Source of the DNA: Agrypnia vestita
Lineage: Eukaryota > Arthropoda > Insecta > Trichoptera > Phryganeidae
Reading direction: 5' to 3'
DNA length: 64,000 nt
Assembly: GCA_016648135.1 (NCBI GenBank)
Contig: JADDOH010000168.1
Location: 1-64,000, forward strand
This document shows, piece by piece, positions 52,880 to 63,299 of this stretch. Each line of letters begins with the position of its first letter. The first letter of the stretch is position 1. A model generated the notes under the pieces. It searched no databases. It saw nothing but the letters and a program-made list of their open reading frames with translations, and was not told where the DNA came from. Position numbers and translations under genes: made by a program.

Positions 52880-53235
52880 GCCGCAGATCGTTTACGTCCG
52901 CGTCAACAGCAGCCGGCGTCACAAAAGACCGGCTTTATTTCGGCGTCTGAGCCTCGAAGGTAACGGCGCTTTTTGCCTGAGCGAGGTATTTAAATTGCCC
53001 CCAGGCGCCAATTAATGCACTGTGCTCTGATATTTGGTATATTTTTCTTTACTCGCATTTATTGTGCGCTTCTGTACAAGTTCAGTGAACTTCGAAAATG
53101 TTCCGGAGAGGCGGCAGATGTTTCTTCCGCGGATGTGTTCCGAACATTTTTTTGTCGTCGTTTATCCGCTTCGGGAATTCGTATGGAGCTGTTTGAAATA
53201 TGGTGTAAATGTTTTGTAAATATATGGTAATTTGT
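52880..53235. promoter_or_regulatory. GC-rich island with overlapping ORFs
   Basis: 52880-53000 is CpG-rich (CCCGCCGCAGATCGTTTACG, GCAGCCGGCGTCACAAAAGA, CCCCCAGGCGCCAATTAATG). 53090-53190 holds an imperfect inverted repeat AAATGTTCCGGAG...TTCCGAACATTT. Three frames overlap on both strands (53015-53230 +, 53034-53219 +, 53059-53247 -), which is what base composition and an inverted repeat would produce. A promoter or 5' exon is possible; I recognise no protein. Confidence 0.3.
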
Positions 53236-53304
53236 GTAATAAATCAATTAGTTGTAAAAAAAACGCGTTTATTCTAAATGTTACTTGACATGAGTGATAT
53301 CCTC

Positions 53305-53580
53305 GGAATGGACCACTACTTCTACGTAAAGAAAGATGTCAAATAAGGTGGCTTGGACATTTTTTGAGAATGCCAGAGAAGGCGAGTATCAGGATGCATT
53401 TTTGGCAACTGCAGTGGGAAGGCCAGAATGTGCTGTGCATAAACCAAAAATACTCTAAGAAAACAGTTTGGAACTTGTTTGAACCAGACAGGGAAAGATG
53501 GGAGCAGCACCTAGGAGAGCTTTTGAGTCCCCGTCCCTCCTAGAATATGAGGACGAGGAAGAAAAAAATGATGATGAGAA
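53305..53580 (+). pseudogene. LINE C-terminal fragment
   Basis: The frame reads RKERCQIRWLGHFLRMPEKA, then later NLFEPDRERWEQHLGELLSP. This matches the pattern R.LRWLGHV.RMPE...........ADR..W of RTE-like LINE carboxy termini. It ends in a GAGGAAGAAAAAAATGATGA stretch, a repeat-type tail. It is 5'-truncated. The minus-strand frame 53322-53510 is a shadow. Confidence 0.6.
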
Positions 53581-53584
53581 ACAC

Positions 53585-54540
53585 GTTTATAAACAACTAA
53601 ATTGCAATGTTTTGTAAATGAGGTTAATAACAATTGCACCCGTTGTTAAAAGTGTAAAAAAATATTTATTTGTTTTGATAACCTTCACAAAATAAATAAA
53701 TATATAAATAATATTAAAAAAATTCTATGATTTTCGTAGACATAAAAAATTTTTTGTTCTGATTTTTTCTGCTACCTCTACATCCAATTTTTTGGATTCC
53801 ATTTTACGGTTTATATTTAGTCACATGATTGACCCTATAATGAAATCAAACCTTGGTCAGAGACATCTCAAAGATCAGATGAGAAAACTCGACACCCAAA
53901 AATGCGCTTACACTATTTTATATCACCTTATCTCCTCCTATCAAGATGTCATATGTATGTTCGATGCATAAAACTTTAATGTTTACCTAGTTTTGCTATT
54001 TGTTAATAATTTCGTAGTGTCGTCGTTAAGTAAACATAACGTATGCATGGCAGATAAATTTGATGTAATTGACTTATTGCGTTGTAGTTTTCTATAAAGG
54101 ACAACCAAGTTCGCTGGGTATAATAAGCGTAAGTATAAGAATGTATGTATAAGAAGATAGTTAATTTTTTGTGTATGTACTTATAAACCATTAATATTAA
54201 TTAAAAATTTCTAATAATTCGACGATGTTATCGTACGTAATAAAAGATATTGAAAAGTGTACGTAATTCTAGGATTCCGATAGTACAATATTAATCGTTT
54301 AATATAATGTACTAATCGCAGCCATGGTCACGATTCAGCATTTCCGTTTTCCAACAGGTCATTTAAATTGTAAGAATCCAAACGTTTTAATTTTATTAAA
54401 TGAAAATAATCCAACCGCCTCCAGATGGTAGCGTATCAAAAGATATCGAGACTGAAAGGAATTTCTTTTTATTACAATGATTTATTTGTCATTTTTGTAA
54501 TATCTTATTTAATTGATAGCACTTAATACTATACGTACAC
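53585..54540. other. No recognised gene
   Basis: AT-rich; minus frame 54003-54191 is Tyr/His-rich and unsupported. No bounded repeat. Confidence 0.4.
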
Positions 54541-54544
54541 AGAG

Positions 54545-54812
54545 ATTTGTTGAAAATTTAGGTACATATATGTGGTTTGGTAGTGGAAAAAAATTGTAAA
54601 GTGATTCCTTAAGACAGCCGTACGATACGTCCTAAGCCCTATGAATACCAAAAGAAAAGACCGCCATACTTACTTTCGAATATAAAACATAGTTTTGTCT
54701 CTATGAAACATCTATAATACATGTATATCTTGATTAATGATGTCACCCTGGGATAAAATCCAGTATTGTGTTCTTGAACAATTTGAATGTACTCAAAATA
54801 TTCTGAAGAAAA
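54545..54812. mobile_element. MITE family E copy with right end
   Basis: ATATGTGGTTTGGTAGTGGA, TTGTAAAGTGATTCCTTAAG, AGCCGTACGATACGTCCTAA, TTTTGTCTCTATGAAACATC, CTTGATTAATGATGTCACCC and CAATTTGAATGTACTCAAAA follow the family order and reach the outer right end. The 79-codon frame starting 54737 is not a gene. Confidence 0.7.
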
Positions 54813-54910
54813 CATTGGATTTACAGGTGTTGTGCAACATTATTCTGGTAAATAATTCATGTAGTTATGCGCTTGGTACTAAAATACCTCAGAGCTACGA
54901 ATTTGAATCA

Positions 54911-55195
54911 AACATAATAATTTCGTTGTCTGTCCGTCTGTCCGTCCGTCCGTACATGTGTCGCCTGTCCCCGTAACTTCGTATAACGTCCATAATTTCG
55001 TTTGATTTCACGACAAAAAAAAACAAATTAAACGGCCGGAGATGGGGCCTGAACCCTGGGTTACCAAACCTGAACCGGCCGCTTCGTGCATGTTGCTGCG
55101 GCCGCCTCTCCGTGGGCCGCCATAAATAACGTATAAATGTGCTAGGGCTTAGCAAAAACGCGAACCAATGTTCCGTCATTTTTACGGGTTACAGC
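54911..55195 (+). mobile_element. Repeat D, most complete copy
   Basis: Modules in order: AACATAATAATTTCGTTGTC plus (TGTC/CGTC)n; CCTGTCCCCGTAACTTCGTA; AATTAAACGGCCGGAGATGG; GGCCTGAACCCTGGGTTACC; a GC-rich CGGCCGCTTCGTGC...GCGGCCGCC stretch; GGGCTTAGCAAAAACGCGAA; and TCATTTTTACGGGTTACAGC. The minus-strand reading of the middle (GGTAACCCAGGGTTCAGGCC) resembles a tRNA T-arm. No protein; the minus frame 54895-55179 is a shadow. Confidence 0.7.
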
Positions 55196-55199
55196 AGTA

Positions 55200-56590
55200 C
55201 AAAAATAAAAACGATTCCTGTATCTACATTATATACCTACTGTATATACCTTACGTCTTATTATGTGGGAACAAAATTGTGTGATTTTGTTATTTATATC
55301 TTTACTTATTTTATACTGGCGACAAAAAAATATAAATATAAAATAAACGAAAGCAAAATTGTATAAAAAAGTAATATGATGTCATCATATTAAAAGCATT
55401 GGCCGGCTACCTACCCAGCATTCGTAAGCAATTATGATGTGGTTATTTACTAGCGTAACCCGCCCCAATTTAATAAAAAAATACAGATGTTATAGTTTTT
55501 TCTATTGTAATACCATTATGGGTACCACAGTTTTTGTTATAGCTGGTGGCTTGCGCCATATTTTAATGGGCCAGGTTTCTGCGGTCCAAATAATACAGAA
55601 TAAAAATTACAATCTATTAACAAATATTAATTTTCATTACTTGATCATCATTATCGGTCATGAATTTACTGCTACACATTTTCGAAATACTGGCCGAGCA
55701 TGTCTCGCTTCATGCAGTTTTTAAAATGAATTAATAATGTTTAAACTAATCGGTCAGCAAAAAGAAGTCCAGTTGTATTTCAAGCACACTGTACATGTGT
55801 ATTTATAATATATCCGAACAAGAAAATTACAATATCTACAATGTAATCATAAACTTTATAGTAACGCGGGCGAACCAATAAAAGGCCGTAGAATTTGTAA
55901 TGAAGCAATAGATGCTACTCGCGAGATTAACCTCAGTTCAAATAACGGAGTGTTAAATATAATTGAAATGTGAGCGGTCAAATTTTGAATCAAAGACCCG
56001 TCAGTAGATCTCGGCGAGATCGATATTTAAACTTTCCGATTTCTTGCTGACCTGTGATTATTTAAACTACTTACGTGCGAGGAGTTTGTGGAAGTTTAAA
56101 GGTCAATTCTGTACTGTCAATTACGAACGATACCAGATTTTTTTACAGTGTAATGTTATGGTTTTTATTAATATTTCTTACATGCCGATTAAATTATTCT
56201 AGCTTTCGATTTAATTGGAGAAATCTTATTTTCGTAACAAAGATAATGTAGGTACATGAAATTGTTTCCCTTATAGATAAAAACGTGTCTTCTAAACAAC
56301 TAACAGTATTTTCATATTTTGGATTGAGTAGCGGCAGTAATAGGTTTTATCGGTATTTGTTTTAGTATGTAACCGAAAAAACTATGTGACTATTATAACA
56401 AAGTGATTATTTTAAAAACATTAGGTATTTTAAATACCGAGTTTCTTGAATATGTTTCTAAATGTCCTTAATCACTCTTAAGTATATTTCATCTATTAAA
56501 ATAGGGTTGTAATACTTTCTATACACATAGTTTTCACACTTATATTATTTCACACACTAATATTTACATACGCGACGAGGTGTGCATCTT
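55200..56590. other. No supported gene
   Basis: AT-rich; plus frame 55434-55724 (96 codons, for example IMGTTVFVIAGGLRHILMGQ) has a moderately hydrophobic stretch but no recognised family or splice signals. 55860-56110 is somewhat more complex and repeat-free. Confidence 0.35.
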
Positions 56591-56594
56591 AAAC

Positions 56595-56712
56595 ATATAT
56601 ACAAAATCCAAAAAATTGATAGACGTTGCAGTCTATCACGGGTGGAATTATTTCCATATCTACTTTCCCTTACAAAAAAACTAAGCTTCATCTCCATGAG
56701 ACATCTAAAATA
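56595..56712. mobile_element. MITE family E fragment
   Basis: AAAAATTGATAGACGTTGCA, GTCTATCACGGGTGGAATTA and AAGCTTCATCTCCATGAGAC match the core and inner right end of the family, with the GTGATCA segment deleted. Confidence 0.55.
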
Positions 56713-56719
56713 TAATATA

Positions 56720-57425
56720 TTTTAATTTATTTATAGGTTTTAAAATGTTAAATTCTGTCTAAATACATAAAAGGCACTTATTGACTGAAATGAATCATGT
56801 CCCTATAGGTAGGTATTTGATATAATATCATCAAGTGCATTCAGTTAAATTCATTTTGTATGTATGAACTGTATTCTCATTTTCTTTTTTCTGTAGCTAA
56901 CCTGCAGAGCCACTTGAATCCAAGTAAAGTAACCTGTAGGGAATCTGAAGACAGGAAAAATAAACACACTTTCTTGCCTGCAGCCTTTTACGTAGATGGG
57001 TGTTCTTCTAAAACATCTAAAACCCATTAAACTCGTGTTCCCGCATCGGTCCAAGTCCTTTTGACAAATAGGTACATCGAACTAAGTATGCGTGTACTCT
57101 GTTTTGTCTTTTTTAAATCAGTGCACAAAGAATACATTTATTATCAGAGAATACAGATGAGGTCTGAAATGTGCAAAAAGCGGAAGCAAATTGGCTATAA
57201 GAAGAGAAAATCTCATCAGTTGGAGACTGATCCATTTGATCTTCTTTTTTAATTCTTTCGTAATTGGATATTAGCACTAAAAGAGATATAAGAGTCATTA
57301 ACTCCGTATCTTATTAAAGTCTCATAGATTTTTTTCAACCAGTTTATAAATAGCCTATTCTAGGACGATTGTTAAATATTTAAATACATATATAAATACA
57401 AACATGGTTTATTATATAATAATTG
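56720..57425. other. Two unrecognised short ORFs
   Basis: The minus frame 56851-57054 (67 codons, with MGFRCFRRTPIYVKGCRQ) and the plus frame 57061-57252 (with MCKKRKQIGYKKRKSHQLE) lie head to head in slightly more complex sequence. A donor-like CTGCAG|GTTAGC occurs on the minus strand near 56898-56908. I recognise neither product and would not call a gene. Confidence 0.2.
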
Positions 57426-57429
57426 AGGA

Positions 57430-57640
57430 ATATAAAAGCAAAGACAGCAATATACAAAAAAAAATTGAATGGAGTCACCGAGGATTACTAATTTATAAAG
57501 CACTGAATTCGAGATTTTATAGGAAACATGATTTGGGAAGGGATTGAAATAAATACATACTTAATTAGTAATCCTCAGTGACATTTTTTAATTTTTTTGT
57601 TATTACTTTGCTTTGCTTTTGCTTTTATACGTACTTCACA
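57430..57640. mobile_element. MITE family I, complete copy
   Basis: Inverted arms: TATAAAAGCAAAGACAGCAA ... CCGAGGATTACTAATTT at the left and AATTAGTAATCCTCAGTGAC ... GCTTTGCTTTTGCTTTTATA at the right. The centre has AGGAAACATGATTTGGGAAG. A second, partial copy at 59829-60000 shares the left arm and the centre. Confidence 0.75.
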
Positions 57641-57644
57641 ATTC

Positions 57645-58185
57645 ATCTTCTTCTGGCTACTGGATCCAACATAAATATTAATTATAATCTAAATTCAAAT
57701 AACTTCCCACTGTAAGTATGGTGAAATACTAATAGACTAATATCACATTCTATGTATAAATAGAGAGACGTTGCTTTGAATTTCTTTTTTTAGAAGTTGT
57801 TCGAAAAAGATTCCGTATCCCTCAAAGCGCATTTTAAAAAGTTTCTTAAAATTTTTCATACTGAGTTCATAAGCAGATGCGTTACAATAACGTTTTTTTT
57901 CTATTCGAGTGACGTAAATAACAAAATTATTCGCGATTTTTTAGTTCTTTCTCGACTTTGCTCAATTAAGATCTTTATTACTTCAAATCTGTTCATTTTT
58001 AACACACATACCTGGTCAATCAAATTTATTGCAATCACATTATGTAATATTTTTTTAATTAAATTATATAATAACATTAAGAGCTTTTAACAAATAAATT
58101 AAAAAAAAAAATAATTTCATTTTATTTTGTTTGCCATTACATCTGAAATAGTAAATATAGTCAGGATGCTACATCCTTAATAGAA
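57645..58185. other. No recognised gene
   Basis: AT-rich; the 97-codon frame 57797-58090 is Phe/Ile/Lys/Asn-rich, typical of chance frames in such DNA. Confidence 0.4.
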
Positions 58186-58189
58186 AAGA

Positions 58190-58395
58190 GTCGTCGTTGC
58201 TGTATTAAAATCCTGCTTCCTGTTTAAACCCGGAGAGGCATAATAATGTTAAGTGCTCCTGCCTGGCGTCAAGGACTGCGCCAGCTCCGAAGGATGCTGG
58301 ATGTCTGCGGGCTCTTTAATGGGATAAATGCCCCGCAGTTAATAGCCGGAAGACTAATATAAATACGCGATCATTTGGTTAATTTACTATTCACC
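58190..58395. other. GC-richer unique stretch, possible conserved element
   Basis: GCTTCCTGTTTAAACCCGGA, CCTGCCTGGCGTCAAGGACT, GCGCCAGCTCCGAAGGATGC and ATAAATGCCCCGCAGTTAAT stand out from AT-rich flanks. No repeat copy elsewhere in the window and no frame longer than a few tens of codons. It may be a non-coding regulatory element or a UTR piece. Confidence 0.3.
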
Positions 58396-58399
58396 ACTT

Positions 58400-59825
58400 T
58401 ATAGGTGGAAGGGATAACATATAAAATCAATTGCCTGTGTACTGACAAGGAGGCAAGGCAGTTTCAATTAAAATAATCCTAAGCCCTTTACTTTTATACT
58501 GAATTTTGCAATTAGCAAGGAAATAAGATAATTTATCATAGGTACGTGTAGAAAATATGTTGTTGATATACATTTATATTATAAATCCATCAACGTTAAC
58601 GATCATTATGATCAGATTATTATTCATTTATTAAATATAAATATTTTTCAATGAGGCTTCGAGACTCGATCATCTTGCTATTTAAGATCATTATCAATCC
58701 TTGTTTTCATAAATAATTCATTATATTACGTTACATATTATATTATGCTCAATTTAATTAATCCAATCAAGTTTCCTCCGTAGTTAGAGGCTCTAGTTCG
58801 TAGTGGATTTGATTTGTGGTTCTTAAGGGTATCTGTAAACGGTAACAAATTTTCCCTTATATATTTGGCAAAGCTCCTTCAGGGATTCTGTCGTTATCTT
58901 CTTAATGTTGACAAAACATTGTAATTTCGTGTTTTTTTTTTGCCTTCGAGGTCATGTCCGCCAAATACAGAGGGGAATCATCATAGCGCTGTTGTTTTTT
59001 TACCAGAAATTTTGAAATATTTATTCAATTTTCCCTAAGTTTACAATCACGAGCAAACTTTTCGACATCTAACAATAAGATCAAGACAAAATTAATTAAA
59101 TGAGTATATCAACAAAACAACAAAGTGACAATTGGATTTTTAACAGCCCGCCAAAAAATAAATATTTTTTTGAAAACCTCATAGGTATTACAGTAATTTT
59201 TAAGGTACCTAAATATGCAAGGCTTTATTATGATTTCATAGATTATATTTTTATTAATTATGACTACAAGATAAAAAAATTTCAATCACAGAGTCAAAAA
59301 GTCACTAATCTTCATATTATACACACAATGGTAAAAAAATGTTGCGCAATAATGGTAATTAAAATATTAACATATTAATCGCTTCATCATCACAAATTGA
59401 CATCATTAAGAAATATCTCTGGACAAAGGCCCATTTGTCAGAATTGAATGTAAGTACCAGACAAATACTTCGTTACAGCCTCTAAAAATTATGACAACTT
59501 CAATTGTTATGGGAAAAAAAATCTCCATTGGGGGCAATATTGTTACCATCGGCAAAATACACACTTTGAAGCATTTTAAAACCATCAATTTTTCTTTGTC
59601 TCACGGATCCCAGGATTTGCAAGGAGTCGATGCTAATTATTTTAATCACTACTTCGTAAGAACTCTGATTACTGTAATAATTATTTTGGATCTTCTACAA
59701 CCTCGAAATGTTTACATAATTAACACAAATTTTATTCATTGTGTTAATAAACAGCAAAATATTTTATCATGTTTTTAAATGGTAAATAAATTTGGTGATT
59801 TTTTACAAAAATTAAAGTATTTAAA
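58400..59825. other. No supported gene
   Basis: AT-rich; frames 59100-59378 and 59491-59778 (+) and 59406-59588 (-) overlap and lack recognisable domains. A CACTTAATAAGC-type periodicity was not found. Confidence 0.35.
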
Positions 59826-59828
59826 AAA

Positions 59829-60000
59829 ATGGGATATAAAAACAAAGGCAGCAATATTCGAAAAAAATTAATGCAGTCATCGAGGATTACTAATTTATAA
59901 TCTATTAAATTCGCTACTTTAGAGGGAACATAATACAGTTAATTTACAGAAAACATGGTTTTGGAAGGGACAGTTACATATAATCTAGAATTCAGTAGGT
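59829..60000. mobile_element. MITE family I, partial copy
   Basis: GGGATATAAAAACAAAGGCA, GCAATATTCGAAAAAAATTA, GCAGTCATCGAGGATTACTA and the centre ACAGAAAACATGGTTTTGGA match 57430-57640; the right arm is lost. Confidence 0.65.
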
Positions 60001-60004
60001 ACCT

Positions 60005-61320
60005 ACACTTTAAATTGGACGTAGTTATGAAAAAAGCATCAAACCCACAAAATGCTAAAAATGAGTTATGTACGGATTTTGACAGCTCAACATGATATCT
60101 TTATGTGCTAAAAACGTAAAAGCTCTAAATGATATAGGTTAATATTTTTTATAAATTCCATATTTTTCCTATCCATATCACAGCCATCACCGTAAAATTA
60201 AGTCTTTAACTAAAAAGGGGGATTTGATGTATTCTGCGGCTTCATATTTACGAATACTCGACAAACAAAAATACTGGCTAAACACATCCATGCGGTTTGG
60301 ACGCATTATGCATTTTTTAAATTCCAATGTTTCTGTACGATTATATTTTTATAGAAGACATCTAAGGAGGTTGAATGTTTTCTGTCTCAAATAATAATTT
60401 TACTTCATGCTTTATCAAATTCATAGAACACAGTACCTGCAAAGAATTTTTTTTTACTGTTTTTAGTATATGTAGACATTTTCTAGAAACAATCCAACCT
60501 GTAAAAAGCGTCATACCGTGGTAAATATTTTTTCTTCTTATAATTATATGAAAAACAGCTCTCCAATGAGCTCTTTGCAAAAAAATATGCATTCATTAAT
60601 TATATATCAACGTATAAGGTTTTTGTAGGTTCAACTTTTTATTTTTCTCAGTTCCATGTTTTTTGGGTTGGATTTCTGCAAAGCTACGTTCAATTAATAA
60701 TCTTCGGAGACTGCATTCGAAACATTTTTTTCATTTTTTGGATATTGCTGCCTTTGAATTTATATGTACTAAAGAGTTAAGTATGACCGTACTAATATCA
60801 GACAATTTCTCAACTTATGACTCTTATGCTTGCTGTAATAGGTTAGCATTACAGATAAGGGAAGATAACAACCTGGTTAGATTTTTGTGGTAGGCAAGGT
60901 AAAATATTAAAACAAGATCATTCACTTATCGGAAAAATATAAAGAATGCCGCGTGTTCTTAGCATCGAAGTCAACATCAATCAGTCAAAAACCGCCGAAG
61001 AAGACACTCATCATTTATAAATCTTACTATGCCGTTACCATGTGGAGTCAGGCAGAGATGAGACTGCCACACTTTTCTGTCGTAACATCTTTTCACGTAT
61101 GCTGACGATTGTCTTTAAACAAGATCATTTTCAAAATCTAGTTTACCTCATTTTGCCAGATGTTACGCGAGTGTCCTCTATTTCTGGTACCATAACAGAT
61201 TCCACAAGATCGATATATATGTGTGAGAGCAAATAAAATATTATTATAATAATATTTTTATATGTATGTTCTGAGAACATGATTACTGAATCTGTCCAAT
61301 GCGAGATTCTTTAATAAAGA
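60005..61320. other. No recognised gene
   Basis: AT-rich with ORFs at 60362-60592 (-), 60663-60893 (+) and 61042-61236 (+). The last (starting MESGRDETATLFCRNIFSRM) is in more complex sequence but no family is recognised. Confidence 0.35.
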
Positions 61321-61324
61321 TGAA

Positions 61325-61452
61325 TCTAAAGTCTCACAGACACGAAGTTATTTATACGAGAAGACAGCTCATACAAATTGTAAGGGCTATCGTGTGAGAG
61401 ACTTCCATACATGTTTCTCATATAAATAGCTTCTCTCTGTGCGACTTCTATA
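61325..61452. mobile_element. MITE family E, short copy
   Basis: AAAGTCTCACAGACACGAAG at the left, the core words AGCTCATACAAATTGTAAGG and GAGAGACTTCCATACATG, and ATAGCTTCTCTCTGTGCGAC at the right. About 130 bp; most of the core is deleted while both inner inverted ends remain. Confidence 0.65.
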
Positions 61453-61454
61453 AA

Positions 61455-62505
61455 TCATCTCAATTAAATAATATTAACTTATATTATTATTTTATTAACT
61501 TAGTGAAAAGAAAACTTTTACTGTAAAGCTGAAATAAACGCATTCATGTTTAATTTGTCATTTAAACAACCTTATTTAGTAATTGTGTATTTTTTTTTGT
61601 AAAACTAAAATGTATACATTTTACAATAAGTAACAACAATAACCTGTTAAATAATATGACGCAATTATCAAATAATTGAAATTCACGTGAAACAAAAGCG
61701 AGTATAGAGATGATAGCTGAAGCAAAGTAATTAATAACCGAATTAAAAGAAATTATTAGCAATCAACATCAGTTAAAAAAATCCAGAGATAATTTGGTAG
61801 GTACGTGTGAATCGTCTGAAATATTAAACAATCATTTACGTGGTTTGCAATCCTGGCTGCTTTTATTTAAAATTAAGTTTTTATTATACACATTTGTAGG
61901 CATATATCGCTTCGTTAGTTAAATGTTTTAACAAGTAATTTACATCCATCTTGGTAATTACTACTGTGCAAATTATGAGAAAATGTTACTGTTATACTTA
62001 AACATGAATTCTGTATCATTTAGTTTTTAATGCAAGGTATTCTTGCTAGAATTGTGTCTTTTAACAACAATTTATTTCTCCTGTTAAACAAAGGTTATAA
62101 GAAAACGACGCACAAGGAAGTGAATATTGAACATTCTTCTTAGCAAGAAGATGGGAGAAAACGTCAGATTCAGGTTTTATTTGATGGTTTATTAAAATGT
62201 AATTCTAACACGCATATTTTACACTGCTAGTGTTTTTGCTGCGAGCAATATGCAAATTGGATTATTTAATTATAGTTTCGCGGTAGGGGCGTAGTAAGTT
62301 TTCACGATTGTCATGGGAAGATTTTTGTAAGGCAAGAGTTCAGTAGAACTTTTGAAGTACATATTAAAAAAGGAGGAAGCCTCCATTAGATAAATGATTC
62401 TCGACTTTTCAGACGACCGAATAAATCATTCAAATATATTATTTATCTATTAGATTCCTTAATGATTGATTATAAACTAACTATTTAAACATTTAGCTGT
62501 TTCCC
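61455..62505. other. No recognised gene
   Basis: AT-rich; the minus frame 61562-61762 is hydrophobic and unsupported. Confidence 0.4.
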
Positions 62506-62509
62506 TGCA

Positions 62510-62760
62510 GAAGTGGGCAGAGAGGAAAGAATGCCATATCCTTCATCTTGGCACACCACTTTTGCTTCGGCTACACTCATATATTTTCTCATACAGGACC
62601 ATCCTCCAATATTTGTAGTATATGTTCATGCCAAGTCATTCGAGGATGCCCTCTATTCCTGCTGCCTTCAACACTCGCCACATATATTTTCTTAAACATC
62701 CTTTCTTCGCTCATGCGTTCCACATGATCAAACCATATCAGCGATACTTTCTATCAACTA
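62510..62760 (-). pseudogene. LINE C-terminal fragment (minus)
   Basis: The minus strand reads SLIWFDHVERMSEERMFKKI, YVASVEGSRNRGHPRMTWHE, HILQILEDGPV-stop and, in another frame, CMRKYMSVAEAKVVCQDEG then LPTSAGKQ. This matches WFGHVERM...R..KKIY.A.V.G.RGRGRPR.TW...I...L followed by RACM..LMSV.EAK.VC.D. One frameshift or stop separates the two parts. Same LINE group as 39370-39800 and 21310-21450. The plus frame 62513-62695 is a shadow. Confidence 0.75.
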
Positions 62761-62764
62761 AATA

Positions 62765-63190
62765 ATTATGGTTAAAAAATATTAATTATTATGTTTCTCA
62801 TATTAATTATATAATATTACATAATAATTACATAATATTAATAAGAACGCCGGATGCATGTTGGTTACATTAACAGTTATGCAGTTATTGAGATTTAATT
62901 AATGATGATCCATTGATGAATCAGTATTATTTTCTAATTTCTGATGTAAACTCATTTTGGTAGGCCTAACCTTTAAGATTATTAAGTTCGTCACTTCTGT
63001 TTCAAGATTTTTTAAACACAAAAATTTAAATGCTGTTTCCAAATACTAACAAAAATAATCTATTTAGACCTAAAAATAATTTCTACTACGTTGGCTGAAT
63101 TTCAATAATACTTAAAACACTAAAAAAATAAAAAAATAATTCCATACAATTATGATTGTCCATTCTATATCTATATATTAATGAGCTCGG
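62765..63190. other. AT-rich DNA, nothing recognised
   Basis: Contains a TAATTA/ATAATATTA-rich run at 62780-62840. No gene. Confidence 0.45.
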
Positions 63191-63296
63191 ACGACTGAAT
63201 TTTCATTCCGAAATACCTTCATTGGGTCTGCTTTGTCATACTTACGACTGAATTTTCATTCCGAAATACCTTCATTGGGTCTGCTTTGTCATACTT
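63191..63296. repeat. Perfect 53-bp tandem duplication
   Basis: ACGACTGAATTTTCATTCCG AAATACCTTCATTGGGTCTG CTTTGTCATACTT occurs at 63191 and again at 63244 without a mismatch. Identity implies very recent origin or an assembly duplication. Confidence 0.93.
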
Positions 63297-63299
63297 GCC

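Noticed and set aside
54895..55179. 94-codon minus-strand ORF as a gene
   Set aside because: It is inside repeat D; its GC-rich segment is the tRNA-like module shared with 13743-13882.
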